64,000 bases of DNA from Cryptomeria japonica. Lineage: Eukaryota > Streptophyta > Pinopsida > Cupressales > Cupressaceae. Positions within the stretch are counted from its first letter, which is position 1, and each line of letters begins with the position of its first letter. Below, piece after piece: positions 10,816-22,512 of this stretch. The DNA is taken from the NCBI RefSeq assembly GCF_030272615.1, contig NC_081414.1, positions 812,237,069-812,301,068 on the forward strand, in the 5' to 3' direction. Below the pieces are notes generated by a model. It did no database searches and was not told the DNA's origin. It worked only from the letters and a program-made list of their open reading frames with translations. A program made the translations under genes and the position numbers.

Positions 10816-11975
10816 TTTGGCTTTTTCACGGGGGGGTTTGGTTTTTTGGCCCTATCTTGGGCATACGGAGTCATTTTTTCGAAAACGAATAGGCATCGGA
10901 AAGCTAGTTCCGAGGCCCACATCATGGTGTTGGTTTTTCTTACCAATTTTTTTGTTTGTCTATGTTTTTTTGCAGTCAAAGTGAGGTCTCTTTTGTGCAC
11001 TTCGGGAGACGTAGAATGAGCATCCAAACTCTGTTTTTCAAAAACTTTATATTTTTAGAAAGATTGTGCTGTGTACTTTCCAGAAATGTGGGTTTTTTTT
11101 CCAGATTCTACTTCATGCATATTTTATTCAGTTCTTTGTTTTTCAGCATTCTAGTGGATATCGTGGTTGTTTCAAGTCCTGAGATCTCTTTTTTGAGTAG
11201 GGTGTCTTTTTTTTTATTCTCATTTCTATTTCCAGTCTTCTTATCATTGTAGCTTGTATTTATGCAAACGCACTGAGATAAAGTGCCATCATGCATTGTT
11301 TACTTGGAATCTTGCATATCTTGTGTCTTGTTGTACATGGACTGTTGATCAAGTGCCATGAGGGGGTTGATATTTGCCTGTTGTTTGCCATCTTCCTTTG
11401 TCAAGTGAGTGTTCCTTCCACGATATTCACCTCATGATGATGTGTCTCAGCACCTTTGATGTTCTTGGTTCTTCATCATGCAGTTGTTTTTGGCTGTCCT
11501 TTTTAGTGTTGTTGTCCCTCTCCCACTTCTGCAGTATGGGGAGGTTTATCCTGTTGGTTCTACTGCTTTTATGGTTCGATTGATCAGCTCTTCAGGCTTT
11601 GGTTTCTCATGCCATCTGTATCTTTGATTTCAATTATTTTACCTTGTTTGCCTCCTGATTCGAGTAGTGTCATTTGAGGGCACTCATACAGATTATAGTC
11701 TTCTCTACCTAGTCATGTTCTATTTCAGTGGATGTTCTTCAAATCAGTAGTTATTCTTTGATAGAGTTTGCATGTTCTTCATGCTTCAGTGATATTATTT
11801 TTATCTCTTTTTGGAGTAGAGTTTTGTTCCCACATGGTTTTCTCTATTTCTCTAGTTCATAGAGATTTCATTGTATTTGAGTACCTGATCAGGCCTTGTT
11901 GTTGGGACCCATCTTTCTTGCTTTTAGTAGCTGTTCTAGGTTTTAGCTTCTCCCTAAGTCTAGCTTAAGGGGGGG

Positions 11976-12324
11976 TGTTAGAGTATTCGGGTATTTACTT
12001 GATTAATTAAACATTCTTTGTTTAATTATTTAAGTTCCCTTTATCTCTTTTACACTTAAGCTAACTTTAGGTGCATATAATTAATTGTTTTAATTAATTA
12101 TTATGTGCAAACCTAGGTTTTCCCTTTTAGGGTTTCTTGACCTATTAAAGGTTGAGTTCTTTCTTTTCATTGTATGAAGTAGGATTATTATTGACAATAC
12201 ATTTTGGAGCATATTTTTCCTGTGTATTCTTTCCTTCTGTGATTTGCTTCATTGCTTCTCCTTGTAACAGGTTTTTTCAGCTTGCAGAGATTATTTGGGC
12301 TCATGTATTTTCTCAACTCCTATA
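11976..12324 (+). repeat. L element right LTR
   Basis: Nearly identical to 9637-9993; preceded by the purine tract at 11962-11975. The Copia-1 LTR resumes immediately after it. Confidence 0.88.
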
Positions 12325-13092
12325 CAACTTATCTATTCCAAATCAGCACGACACGCTATGGAGATGATTTATTATTGTTGTAAATGCATTAAGCCGACAT
12401 GCTGTATCGGTTATTGCATCAGTCATTGATTTACTTGTAAATTATTTTTATTGTAATATCTTTTAGAGCTGACCTACTAAAATTGGTCTTAGATTATGGT
12501 ATAAATGTAAGATCTTATTTGGAAGATCAATAAGTGAATGTGAGAAGGATTGTAATTTGGTATATGCAAAAATAAGCAGAGCTATACATGCAAACATCTC
12601 TTGAAGGTTGAAGAAAGGTTTTGTGAAGGCATATTAGAACTGAACCGGTGCTGAATCCAGCATATGAAGATGCTATTTTGAGTAGTACATCATTATTGGA
12701 TTTTACCATCCAATTGTAGTTAGTGTGACTCCCATTTGTGTTTGAGTAGTGAGGTCTAGGCGCTTGGCCTTTCTGCATGTGCAGACCCCATTTGTAGATG
12801 CATACTATCTGCGGTAGTACCATCTGATTCTGGTTAAGGTTTCCCACAATGGTTTTTCCCGTTACAGGGTTTCCACATACAAATATTGGTGTTATGTTTT
12901 GTGGATGTTGTTTTCTTTCTGTTTCATGCATTAATGTTTACCAGTACTGCAATTAATTGATAAATTGTCTATCGGCATATAGTTTGGTTTACCGGTATTA
13001 AGCATTAAGGTTGGTTAAGTTGTTTTTGGTTTGAATTTATTAGACAACTGATTCACCTCCCCCCACCTCTCAGTTGTCTCCAAGACCTAACA
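12325..13092 (+). repeat. Copia-1 3' LTR, right part
   Basis: Continues the match to the 5' LTR (about 3320-4073) and ends CCTAACA at 13092. The following five bases, AAGAC, are the right target-site copy. Confidence 0.92.
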
Positions 13093-13995
13093 AAGACATC
13101 TTGGAGATAGAATTTCTGGTTAGAGACATCCTGGAAAAGCTAAAAGACATGTTGCCAAAAGATAAAATCAAAAGAAAACTAAGACTTGACACCAACAGAC
13201 AATGAAATCTTCAAGTTATTTGTGTTTCTTTCTCCATATGTTAAAATGTTTGATTTGGTCACAATGTTGTCATCCTGATAAAGGATAGATCATATTGGAA
13301 ACCATGTTGCTGCCAAAGTCTGCTGAAATATTTGATTTGTTGAAAGCTCAGTTTTGCTTGCATCTCATCTTAAACTGATTGAATCCATGATATTGATAAT
13401 TTATTGTGAAGAAGAATGAAACTTTAGTGCGGATTGGCAATGTAAATGATCTTTTTATTGCAAATTATGCACAAAAAGGAGGAATGAAATGATGATGCTC
13501 CTAAAAATATGTGATGCTTAGAGTACCACTTCCATCACTAGATTTAGGATTTTTTCTCCAGTTGTAGATTGGACCTAATTGATTATGGAAGGAAAGGATG
13601 AAAAGGGGATTTTATTGTGAAAGGGCTAACCAATTATAGGTAGATCAATAACAAGCCATAATGGGAATAAGTAAATTTATTATGGATGTATAGACTATGG
13701 ACGTGTGCAAAGTGAAAGGATGAGATTGAATCTTAAAGAAGGGAGGAGCAATGTGTCTACACATGGTGTCGGTAACCTAGTTTTCACCATGGTACTTTCC
13801 CAGGGCGCCACCAAAGTGGTTTCACCACTGGATGAATTTATTTCTGTGTAGTTTTTATTTTATTTTTTCAATTTCCTTTTTGTGTCACAAGGCGCCTATT
13901 TGCCATGTTTTCACCAAGTAATGATTTTTCTATTTTTTCTCTTTTTTTTTATATTTTTTATTTTTTTGCCTTTTTGAATTAGGATATTTTGAAGA
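13093..13995 (-). other. Probable 3' end/LTR of a minus-strand Gypsy element
   Basis: No coding sequence. It lies downstream (on the minus strand) of a Gypsy integrase C-terminus that ends in a stop near 13996. A TGTAGACACATTGC word at about 13763, reading leftward, could be an LTR start. No partner LTR is present to confirm this, so it is tentative. Confidence 0.35.
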
Positions 13996-14290
13996 GCTAT
14001 GTGTAAAACTTGTGAAGGTGCATGTTGTTGATAATGATCAGATCTTCCAAAGGTTCTCCATCAGGTGTTGAGAGCTGATATGCACCTGATCTATAGACTG
14101 TTGTGATGACATAAGGACCAAGCCAATTGGGCTCAAATTTTCCTTTCTTTTCTTTGTCTAGCTAACTTTTAGGATTTTCTCTAAGAACTAAGTCACCCTC
14201 CTGAAATGTGTGAGGCTTTACCTTATGAATTTAGTTGCGATGTTCCTTGACTAAATGATATGTTTCTCCCTTCATTTTCTTCCTTGATGA
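13996..14290 (-). pseudogene. Gypsy integrase C-terminal fragment
   Basis: The minus strand reads VKPHTFQEGDLVLRENPKS, a TAG where Gln is expected, then KFEPNWLGPYVITTVYRSGA and LSTPDGEPLE, ending HLHKFYT-stop. This is the SH3-like C-terminal end of plant Ty3/Gypsy integrases, close to the end of pol. The upstream RT and integrase core are missing. Confidence 0.8.
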
Positions 14291-14539
14291 AGGAAAAAAG
14301 GTAGAATTACTAATTTGTGGACTACGTAGGCCCATATGTGTGTCACCTAAAGAAGTTTGGGCATCCCTGGCAACAAAGTCCTTCAAGAAAGTTCCATTAA
14401 AGGTCCACTAATATGATGTATCACCAAAAGGGAATGGATGTGTGGAACAAGTGGATAAGGAATGAAGGCTTATGATTGTGAAAAGAAGTGAAAGTACGAT
14501 AGCATGGCATAGACTTAGGATCAACAAGTATTCTTTTTT

Positions 14540-15190
14540 ACTTGAAATTTAATAACTTTTGCCCCCAATTATTTTGATATTAGGGGAGATCAACTCGTGT
14601 TCTTTTTTCTCCATAGGATTTTTATCTTTGACTTTGGTTTTTGCAGAGTCTGATAGGTTTTTATTTTGATTTGGACTAAAGGACTTTTCTTTATTTTCGA
14701 CTTTTAAATTTTTCTTTTCAAAGCTTGATTTTTCATCTCGAGTGAGTAAGAGCTTTTGTGATTCTTGTTGATCCAAGCCTAGGAGTGGAGTGGAAATAGA
14801 ATGAGTGGATGAAATGGTAAGGCTATATAATTTCTCAAGAAGGTTGGTGATATATCCAATAGATTATTTGTTGGAACCACTCTTAGGACTATTCATATCA
14901 AGAGCTACTTGCACCACTAGAGGAGACTTGAATTCAGACTTAGTAGCCACAACATTAGATGCTTCGTACCCAATTCCTTAGCATTGCAAATTGTTTGTAG
15001 TTTGTTCACGTCAACTAAATATCTTAGGAAATAGTGGGAGTTGATCAACATAAAAGATATACTCACCACATCCCATGTCTTTAACCTTTAATTTTTCTTT
15101 TAGTTTTGCTTGAGTTGATGTAGAAGCTTTCAAGGATTCTGGATCCACATATGTTGATGAAGGAATAGCCTCTTGGTTGACTAGAATTAT
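14540..15190 (-). pseudogene. Unidentified coding-like remnant
   Basis: The minus strand keeps a largely open reading from about 15185 to 14549. It includes IPSSTYVDPESLKAS-like text, then LYSLTISSTHSISTPLLGLD and a Lys/Glu/Ser/Asn-rich end (75 codons at 14549-14776). It lies between a Copia pre-integrase piece and a Gypsy integrase piece, so it may be the variable linker of either. No domain is recognisable. Confidence 0.35.
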
Positions 15191-16915
15191 TATTTCTCAT
15201 CTCAATTGTAGGTTATTGCAATATATGAATGGATTTGGATCACCATTAATGATAATAGTAAGCACTATCTCTAATGGTGCTCTTTCCCTTCTAGAGTTAC
15301 CTTTTTGAAAGGGTGGCCTATGTTTCTTAGCCAAAATGCAAGCCTCACACTTTCTACTAGGTTCTTCTATCCTTGGCAAACCATCTACTTCTTTCCTAGA
15401 CAATAAAATAAAAAAACTATAACCCAAGTGTCCACATCTGAGATGTCATAACCTGAAAGGGTCTTGAGTGTTGTTTTATAGAGCCATTAACTATTGTATT
15501 GTTGTCCATACTTTCCTAGGAGGTGCAACGATGGATTGAGAAGAGAAACACATCTCTATTCTCAAAGGAAACATCTAGTTCCTTTTCATTTGTACTACTC
15601 CAACAACTTTTTTATTCCCATCTTTGTCAAAGATGACATATTCACCCTTCTCATTTAGCGCTTTGTATTGATTTTGGATCAACTATCCAAAACTTCTGAG
15701 ATTATGTTTAATGCCTGAAAAAAAAAAAACATTCTAAATCTCCTTCTTCTCACCTTGCTTGGTGCAGATCATAATAAATCCTCTGACCACAACTGGAACT
15801 ATTCCATTGTTTCCCATTTTATCTCATATTTGACATTTTTATCAATAAAAGAAAACAAACTCTCATTACCACTCATGTGGTTACTACAAACCACTATCCA
15901 AACACCACATCTTCAGGGCTGCCTTCTTTGCCAATGTTGCAAATGATGAAGCCTGTGGACTGATTATTTTCACCCACATTCACATAAACCACATTAGCAT
16001 TTTTCTTTAACTAATTACCTTGCTTTTTATAGCAATCTCTTGCATAGTGCCCAAATTTGTGGTGGTTAAAACATTTTAGATTGCTCTTGCCATACCTCTG
16101 ATTCAACCTGTTATTCTTATTGCATTTTTTGGATTTATTTTGAGATTTTCTCGCTCCCTCTTAGTTGTATGCTCATTTGAAGCTATCTTCATTGCCACGA
16201 CATCTGCCTCTTGTGCTCCTTCCACTACTTCTTCCTCTCCCCTTGCCTCTTGTATTGGCTTCATCTTTGAAAGCTTTCTCTTGGGAAGAAGTAGCATACC
16301 TATTTAGATGTTTCTCATTGGTTTGAAGAGAACTCATCAACTCATCAACTATCAATGTAAGTTGACAAATCCTTTTCCTCTTCAATGCAAATCACTATTG
16401 CATCAAACTTTGAAGGCAAACTTCAAAGGATTTTCTCAACAATCTTATACTCCTCCATGGTTTCTCCATTTGTCCACAGGTGGTTCAATAAACTAGATAC
16501 TCTTGTACAAATTTTTTGAAATGGACTCATTGTCCTTCATTTGAAGATTCTCAGTCCCGTTGTAGCTGGTTTGGAGGATTTCCCATGCTTGCTTGGCATA
16601 GCTAGCTATTGTTATTCTAGTAAATATTGCCTCTGTCAAGGCTTCTTCAATCAAACTCAGTGCCTTAGCATCTTTCCTCTATGTCTCCCTCAACTAGTTC
16701 TTCTAATTGTTTGTGAGGGCAGAAAACTTAGTTGGGTTAGTAGTTTCCAAAAACCTAGTGATGCAAAGTTCCCACAAATCATTTGTAACCATGAAGGTTT
16801 TCATCTTCCTGGCCCAAACATCATAATTTTGTGCATTAAAGGATGGTGGCTGCTGACTGCTCTTTCCTTCATCTCCAACCATGTCTCCTATACACAAAAT
16901 AAATGCCAAAATCAA
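15191..16915 (-). pseudogene. Copia-C gag, protease and pre-integrase remnant
   Basis: Reading leftward: gag start block FNAQNYDVWARKMKTFMVTN (about 16830-16770); gag end DELMSSLQTNEKHLNRYATS (about 16345-16290) followed by Gly/Arg repeats; a zinc knuckle with one Cys changed, CFNHHKFGHYARDC (about 16077-16036); a protease WCLDSG then, after a frameshift, CSNHMSGNESLF (about 15905-15860); and the pre-integrase block GLPRIEEPSRKCEACILAKK (about 15395-15335). Multiple stops and frameshifts separate the blocks. Confidence 0.82.
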
Positions 16916-16945
16916 AATGATTTAAGCTCTAAAGCTCTGATACTA

Positions 16946-17611
16946 TGATAAAAAAAATATGCAACGACTGGAGCATTCAAGGCCAGGAGCCAAACTACAA
17001 AGAATGCAACTCTATTTTTCCATCTACTGCAAATGCAGATCAGAAAAATCCATCGATAAAATTAAGAGACATGTAATATTTATTTTCATTCAAAGAAACC
17101 GGAAATGACATAAAATACACAACTCAAAATAACTACCGATTTCTAATCTACAAGTAGCGATAAGCAGTTGCATTCAACCACACAAAATAGAGCTTCTCAG
17201 AGCTCACTACAAACAAACTCAAACTTAAAGCTGCACACTGTCAATAGCAATCAGGAGCGATCTTTGCTAAATCGATAAACCCCACACACACCTATAGGTT
17301 TCTATTGTTTACAAAATTCTTCTTCACTGCTTAGACAGTTGTCTAGCTTCTACACATTCTCTTTGTGCAACTTACTAACTTGGAAAACATTCTCCTTTTT
17401 TCTTGGAGTTGTCCATAAAAAAAATTCTCCCTCAAATTAAAAATTCAAAAACTCGACTACCTCCATTAACTCCTCTATAGCCTTGTTGTTCATGTCAGGA
17501 GAAAATGGGATACAGATCCCAACATAATCTTCTTCCAGGTTGTTGTTGTTGTTGCACTCCTGACAGGTACGTGGGGGCTGATTTGTGGGCTTAGGGAAAT
17601 AAATTCCAACA
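16946..17611 (-). repeat. Copia-C 5' LTR
   Basis: About 666 bp. On the minus strand it starts TGTTGGAATTTATTTCCC at 17611 and ends TATCA at 16946, next to TAGTATCAGAGC (16945-16934), a primer site with one changed base compared with TGGTATCAGAGC. Confidence 0.8.
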
Positions 17612-20039
17612 AATTATGCTCTATATAATCCTTGAGCTTAGATTATTCTTCAGCATACCATGGCCCTTTCTTCACACTGGCTTTGTCACAACATGGTGCT
17701 CTTCACACTGGCTTTGTCACAACATGGTGCTCTACCCATATTTCACAGCTGATCAGTATAAGCAATCTTCTGATAAGGAATATCCAATAATGGCATAAAA
17801 TGGTGTCCTCCTAAGATCACAAAATCTTGCAGAAGGCGCCTCTTCCTCCGACAAATATGGGCCATGCTTTTCTTTCAAGGTTGTATTGAATGGAAGAATC
17901 CAATGAAGCCTCTTGAATGTGTATGTTTTTCATTCCCCACTGGCCTATTGATTAAATTTTTATTTGTCTTCAAAGTCGCAATCAAGTATTGTGTTATTCA
18001 AGTAGCCACCATTTTGATCTGAATCATTAAATAAATGCTCTTCTAAATTGTTAACAAGGCTTGTTGTCTTTTGTACCGCAGAAATAAATGGCTCTATCAT
18101 CTTTTTGTAAAGCATGGTATCTTTTATTATATTGCATGTTTCCTGATAGAGAACTGATTACATTAATTTTCAGAATACCACGCATTCAATCTATTGGATC
18201 ATCTTTTCATTTTGGCTTTATATGGATAATTAATTCATTACTTTTCAATATTTTAATTGTGATTGTAAACCATGCTTTGTTTTGTTCTTCAAGTTATATG
18301 GTAGACTTCCTTTCCTGTAGCTCCAATAGAACATCTTGTATTTGATAATGATGATATAATAATTATTCTGCTATTATTTAATGTAATTCTGAATTTTCCG
18401 CAAGAGTGGTCTCCAGAAGCAATACAAATGAAGGTTGAATCTAGTGTAGAGAACTGCATGCATGCTACAAGCATGATCAAAAATTTGATTGAGGTTAATA
18501 AAAATTTAGAGTCAAAGTTTCTTGACATGATACAAGCAAACTGACGTGCTTGCCGAAGCTGAATTCTCTATATCTATCGAAGATGATGAGAGGTTGAAGG
18601 ATGACTATTGAAAAAAGAAGTGAACCAAATTAAAAGTATTCCACTATCAAATCCACCCTTAATGAAATGCACAAAATCAAAAAATATAATGCACAGATAC
18701 TTTTTGATGAACGGAGCTTTGTAAAAGCCCACGGTAAAAGGTTAAAAACAACATAATTTTATCAAAATGCAAGAGTACTACAATATGCTTATACAGATAA
18801 TATTTGAAGGTGGAAAAGAGATAGCTTGTGCTGCAGAAGCTGTGAACTATACTACAATATGCTTATACAGATAATATTTCCTACTGGCATAGACCACTTG
18901 TGCAGCAACAAATCCTAAAATATTGTTCAACCTTGTGTTTTTCTTTTATTCTTTTGGTTACAAATGCAATGTCTGTAAATAAATCATGCAAAAGCAATGC
19001 AATGTCTATAAATAAATCATACAAAATAAAAAATTGAGACTTAGCTGCCTTGCATCACTTATTAATCGAGCATTGAATTCCAATAAGCTGACTATAACAA
19101 GTACGTATGACAATACAAAATTATTTCTTCATCTATTGAATATTTACCAACGACAAACTTTAAATATATATAACCTTTGCCATCGACTTGAAATTTGAAT
19201 CATGACTTCCACTTTTGAAAATAATCAAACTTAAATTGTTTATGATGTGCGCGAAAGCTCTTAAAGAGCCAATTTAAGCACAAAATCATGGATTGGATCT
19301 TATAATTGTTTCTTTATTATTGGTATTGGATAATATTTTTGATTTCCGGATGTTAAAATGAAAAACAGTTACGCCTAAAAGGCGATCATTTTTCATTACT
19401 TTGATATAAGAAATTCTGAGAGAGAAAAGAGAACAAATTCACTGTCTGCAAGAACTGAATATGCTGTTGCAAGAAGCTTGTAAGAAATGAGAGTTGCAAG
19501 CTTGAGGGAACTCGAGTTGGAAGTATTGGAATCTTTGCGGTGTCTACAAAAGCATTCATCTCTACAAGCCTTCCAAGGTTGAAAAACTTTCTCCACTTTT
19601 ATCCCACGAAGTTCAGTGTTACTTGACTTTACTTTAAGATCTCAAAAATTATTCTCAAAAACTAAACAGAATTAGAAAATTCATAGACCAGCTTGTTAAT
19701 GAGAGCTTGTGTGTTTATTGGTCAGAATGTTAGCCTGAAACTCTTGATGCAGCTCAATGAAAAGAGCTGTGTTATTCTTGAGTGGTAGCTTATGTAAGAG
19801 CTCTTTTACAGCCTAATAGTAATAACCCTTAATGCAATGAAGTTAGAAGCTATGGCATACGTTCCCTTCGAAAAAGAAGGATTGAATCCTTATCCATCAT
19901 GAAGTGAAGGGAAACCTGAGGCTCATGCTAATGTCCTATGCCAGAAGAAGTTGCAAATACAAAAAGAATGGTGGTACACGTAATCCTAAATAATCATATT
20001 CATGTATCTCTATATGAATTAGATCTTTAAAAAATGAGA
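17612..20039. other. Sequence without recognised genes
   Basis: No gene recognised. A plus-strand stretch at 18400-18540 reads EWSPEAIQMKVESSVENCMH and on to LESKFLDMIQAN before a stop, which could be a fragment of a host coiled-coil protein, unidentified. Short direct repeats are present: a perfect 31-bp tandem pair at 17670-17731, a 28-bp pair at about 18778 and 18852, and a 30-odd-bp pair around 18965-19025. Confidence 0.4.
17670..17731. repeat. 31-bp perfect tandem duplication
   Basis: Two identical units, 17670-17700 and 17701-17731, starting CTTCACACTGGC. The perfect identity implies a recent slippage or end-joining event. Confidence 0.9.
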
Positions 20040-21620
20040 GGCACTGCATCCCATCCCACTAGAAAGAAGTTTACTCCAAGAATACAAAAAATGATGGGGT
20101 TAAAAGAACTCTCAAATTTTTCACATCATCCTTCAAAGTTGTTGAAGACTCATCATTTGTGTCACATCAGATTGTTTCCTACTCTAGAACTCAAACTCTG
20201 ATGGTCAGCCTCCAATGTTGGAGAATATGTATGGGATTCAAAGAAAGTTTCTCATCTACCTCAACCTACAAAGCTTCCAAGTCAAGAGTATGGTTCACAT
20301 TGAGGATATAACGCTTGAGAATTGAAACATAGACTACATCATGGATGCACAATAGGATAGGTGGCAAAGTAAGGTGATAGGATAGGTGGCAAAGTAAGGT
20401 GATAGCCAACAGGAGAAATCCTCTCAAGGATGTCAAAAGGTCCAACAAATCACTATTTTCTAACTAGTCTCAAAGTGCTATACAAAACTGAAATTAATCT
20501 GGGCACCCATGACATGTAGTAAGGAAGCTCACAACATGGATGTGAACATTAGGTACTGATCTACATTGATCTTATGAGGTACTCCAATGCAAGTACAAAA
20601 TATCATCCATAAATACACGTGTCATAGATCCAACAATATACAAAGATCTCATAGGAGAAAATTGAGCAACCTTTCACAAATTATCCACCATAACCATGAT
20701 AACATCATGGTAACAAGAAGACATGGGTAGCCCAACAATGAAATCAAGAGATACCATATCCCATTTCCACTCAAGAATGGAATGTGGTTACAAGAGACCT
20801 ACTAGATGCTAACATTTAACTACCACCATCTAACACTCAAGGCATCTAGCCATAAAATTAGCAACATTTGACCTCATCCCTTCCCAATGATTTAATATCT
20901 AAGGTACATGAATCTTCTTGATGATAGCATGAGGTGAATAGGGAGCACGATTTGCCTCATACAAAATTAAAGAATGAATATCATTAGAAGTTAGGACATA
21001 AGTATGACTAAGATGTCCCAAAATCCCATCTAACTCTAGGAGTAACTTCAAAACTTCTCCTAAAGGGCTCTCCTAGACTCAGTCTCTACTTTCACCTCCT
21101 GATACAAACTATCAATAGGAAGTCCCTCAACAATATTACTTTTGAAGTTGATACCAATGATAAAAAATGAGATCCTATACGCCCCGTTTCCCTACTCAAG
21201 GCATCTACATTATGACAATATTCAAGCCTTCTCTTTGATGTATTGAACACCAAAATCATTGTCACAAAAAATCCATCCAATGATGCTATCAATAATTTAG
21301 GTTTGGCTAAGTAAAGATGTAATATAGGCTATGATGGTAACCATGAAGTTCAAATTGAAGACCCAAGAAAAATATCTCCAAAAAAGGACATGGATAATTT
21401 CAGCTAACTCCAAGTCATGAGTGGTGTAGTTTAGCTCATGATCCTTCAGATTATGTGACTCATATACAATCACTCAACCCTCCTATATTAAAACCACCCT
21501 CAATCACCTCAATGGCACATCAATGTAAACAATAAAATTTGGCGTAGCATTTGGCACCACCAATCTTGGTAAACTAGTCAAACATTCCTTAAGAGTCTAG
21601 AGTTTCCTTCAAGAAGAAAA
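20040..21620 (-). pseudogene. Chromovirus-type Gypsy pol fragment (RNase H to integrase end)
   Basis: On the minus strand, order is RNase H then integrase. Pieces: LNYTTHDLELAEIIHVLFW (about 21430-21370), VDALSRETGR (about 21205-21180), the integrase core reading EWKWDMVSLDFIVGLPMSS (about 20775-20715), VMVDNLXKVAQFSPMRSLY and VFMDDILYLH, and the C-terminal ILERISPVGYHLTLPPIL with HDVVYVSILKRYI (about 20440-20300). These are typical plant chromovirus sequences. Stops and frameshifts are numerous. A perfect 26-bp tandem duplication (20352-20403) inside the C-terminal block doubles the LTLPPIL piece. LTRs and RT palm are not seen. Confidence 0.83.
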
Positions 21621-21974
21621 GAGATATTATTAGTTTTGTTTTCTTTTCCTTTTTTGGTTCAATTTGGTCTATGGGTGCAATATATTTGTACACTATAAAA
21701 TATAGTAGTTACCCATAATATATTCTCAGATAAGAAATGAATAATAGATTGGAGAAAGGGTTGTATTGTAGTTCACTATTTGATAGGAAATGGATATTCT
21801 TAGACATATCCATGAAAAATGTATCGATTTTATATGTACTAGATTGTTTCACAAGTTTACCTATATATTGTTTATTGAACACTATATATGAGTATGATCT
21901 TTTATTTTTCATGAAAGCCATTGATCTCAGTCTCTTCTTATGAAAAATGTATAATAGAATATCGATATTTGTAA
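21621..21974. other. AT-rich spacer
   Basis: Nothing recognised. It leads into copy A of the duplicated unit. Confidence 0.4.
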
Positions 21975-22281
21975 TATTTCTGGTCAAAAAATTATCTTAT
22001 AGTTTTAGTATTGTTATCATTTTTTTTCCCATCTTCAATGTTGAAAATTTGTAACTTTGTGAGGATGTTTTGTTGAGGTTCTCTAGAATACAAGGGATAA
22101 ATGAATAAAAAGAAGATATAATATACATATTTTTCTAGTAAGTAGTTGTTGGTATTCTCTACAATTTTCTTCTTTGTATGGAGGTGTGTGTGTGGCAATC
22201 TGAATGATATGCTATTTAATTTGGCCATCAAAAGAAAAATTCTCTTGATATTACTATTAGGTTTTCCAAATGTGGACCAAG

Positions 22282-22512
22282 TGTCCAGGGGGTTGAGCTT
22301 AGTTGGTTAAAGCATTCAGTTCTCAATATGGAGACCCAAGTTCAACTCCCATGAGGGACATCTTTGTGGAATTCTAAGTTGTGACTCTTGGCCTTCCATT
22401 GGTTGTATTTGTCACATTGTTTAAAGTGGATTTCTAAGTTGTGACCCTCTCGAATGAGAAAAAAATGAGCTTTATTGTAATGTTGTTCTATAATACTTAA
22501 TACAAACAAAAA
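22282..22512 (+). mobile_element. tRNA-derived SINE with 10-bp target duplication
   Basis: The sequence holds a tRNA-like head: an A-box-like TTAGTTGGTTAAAGC at about 22299-22313 and a B-box-like AGTTCAACTCCC near 22340, spaced as in tRNA genes, followed by a non-tRNA body and an A-rich end. It is flanked by perfect GTGGACCAAG repeats at 22272-22281 and 22513-22522. Pol III internal promoters plus an A-rich tail and target duplication define a SINE, mobilised by LINE machinery. The family is not identified. It lies in copy A; the matching part of copy B has been lost. Confidence 0.78.

Larger units (their letters stand above)
8809..12324 (+). mobile_element. Array of L elements inserted in the Copia-1 3' LTR
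   Basis: Three plus-strand LTR copies of one family (8809-9044 truncated, 9637-9993, 11976-12324) and one inverted piece (9278-9627) lie within 3.5 kb. The middle LTR has a purine tract before it and a primer site after it, as expected if a 3' LTR of one unit is also the 5' LTR of the next (tandem LTR-internal-LTR-internal-LTR). The first internal region has been replaced by a Copia RNase H fragment and an inverted copy. Bases at the edges (CGACTT left, CAACTT right) hint at a target duplication with one change, but the left LTR lacks its first 38 or so bases, so simple insertion is not proven. Confidence 0.75.
9637..12324 (+). mobile_element. Complete L element, small pol-less LTR retrotransposon
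   Basis: LTRs at 9637-9993 (357 bp) and 11976-12324 (349 bp) are nearly identical apart from an 8-bp indel near the end. Each starts TGTTAGAGTATTCGGG, and each is preceded by the same purine tract AGCTTAAGGGGGGG. A primer site follows the left LTR at 9994. The 1.97-kb internal region has no gag, protease, integrase or RT. It holds T-rich non-coding sequence and a GC-rich island at 10355-10815. High LTR similarity suggests recent movement, which must have used proteins in trans. A diverged minus-strand relative at 30465-40440 lacks the GC-rich island. Confidence 0.85.
3003..13092 (+). mobile_element. Full-length Copia LTR retrotransposon (Copia-1), interrupted
   Basis: A complete Ty1/Copia element: 5' LTR 3003-4073, initiator-Met-tRNA-type primer site, gag, protease, integrase, reverse transcriptase and RNase H in Copia order, purine tract, and a 3' LTR starting at 8502. 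Both LTRs begin TGTTGGTATTTTGG and end CCTAACA. The 3' LTR is cut by the L-element array (8809-12324) and resumes at about 12325, ending at 13092. The flanking bases are AAGAG (2998-3002) and AAGAC (13093-13097), a 5-bp target duplication with one change. The coding region has several stops, a frameshift near 7055, an internal RNase H deletion and a changed integrase catalytic residue, so the element is dead. The L insertion must be younger than the Copia-1 insertion. Confidence 0.93.
15191..17611 (-). mobile_element. 5' part of a minus-strand Copia element (Copia-C)
   Basis: On the minus strand: LTR 17611-16946, primer site, gag, zinc knuckle, protease and pre-integrase region, then the element stops at about 15190 with integrase core, RT and 3' LTR absent. 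It is unrelated in LTR sequence to Copia-1 and Copia-B. Confidence 0.82.

Noticed and set aside
10318-11027. Overlapping frames of up to 177 codons on both strands
   Set aside because: GC-rich low-complexity block with few stop codons in any phase; Pro/Ala/Ser-rich translations in all frames and no conserved domain.
22291-22360. Functional tRNA gene
   Set aside because: A- and B-box-like motifs are present, but no complete cloverleaf is apparent and the unit has a body, an A-rich end and target duplications, so it is a SINE.
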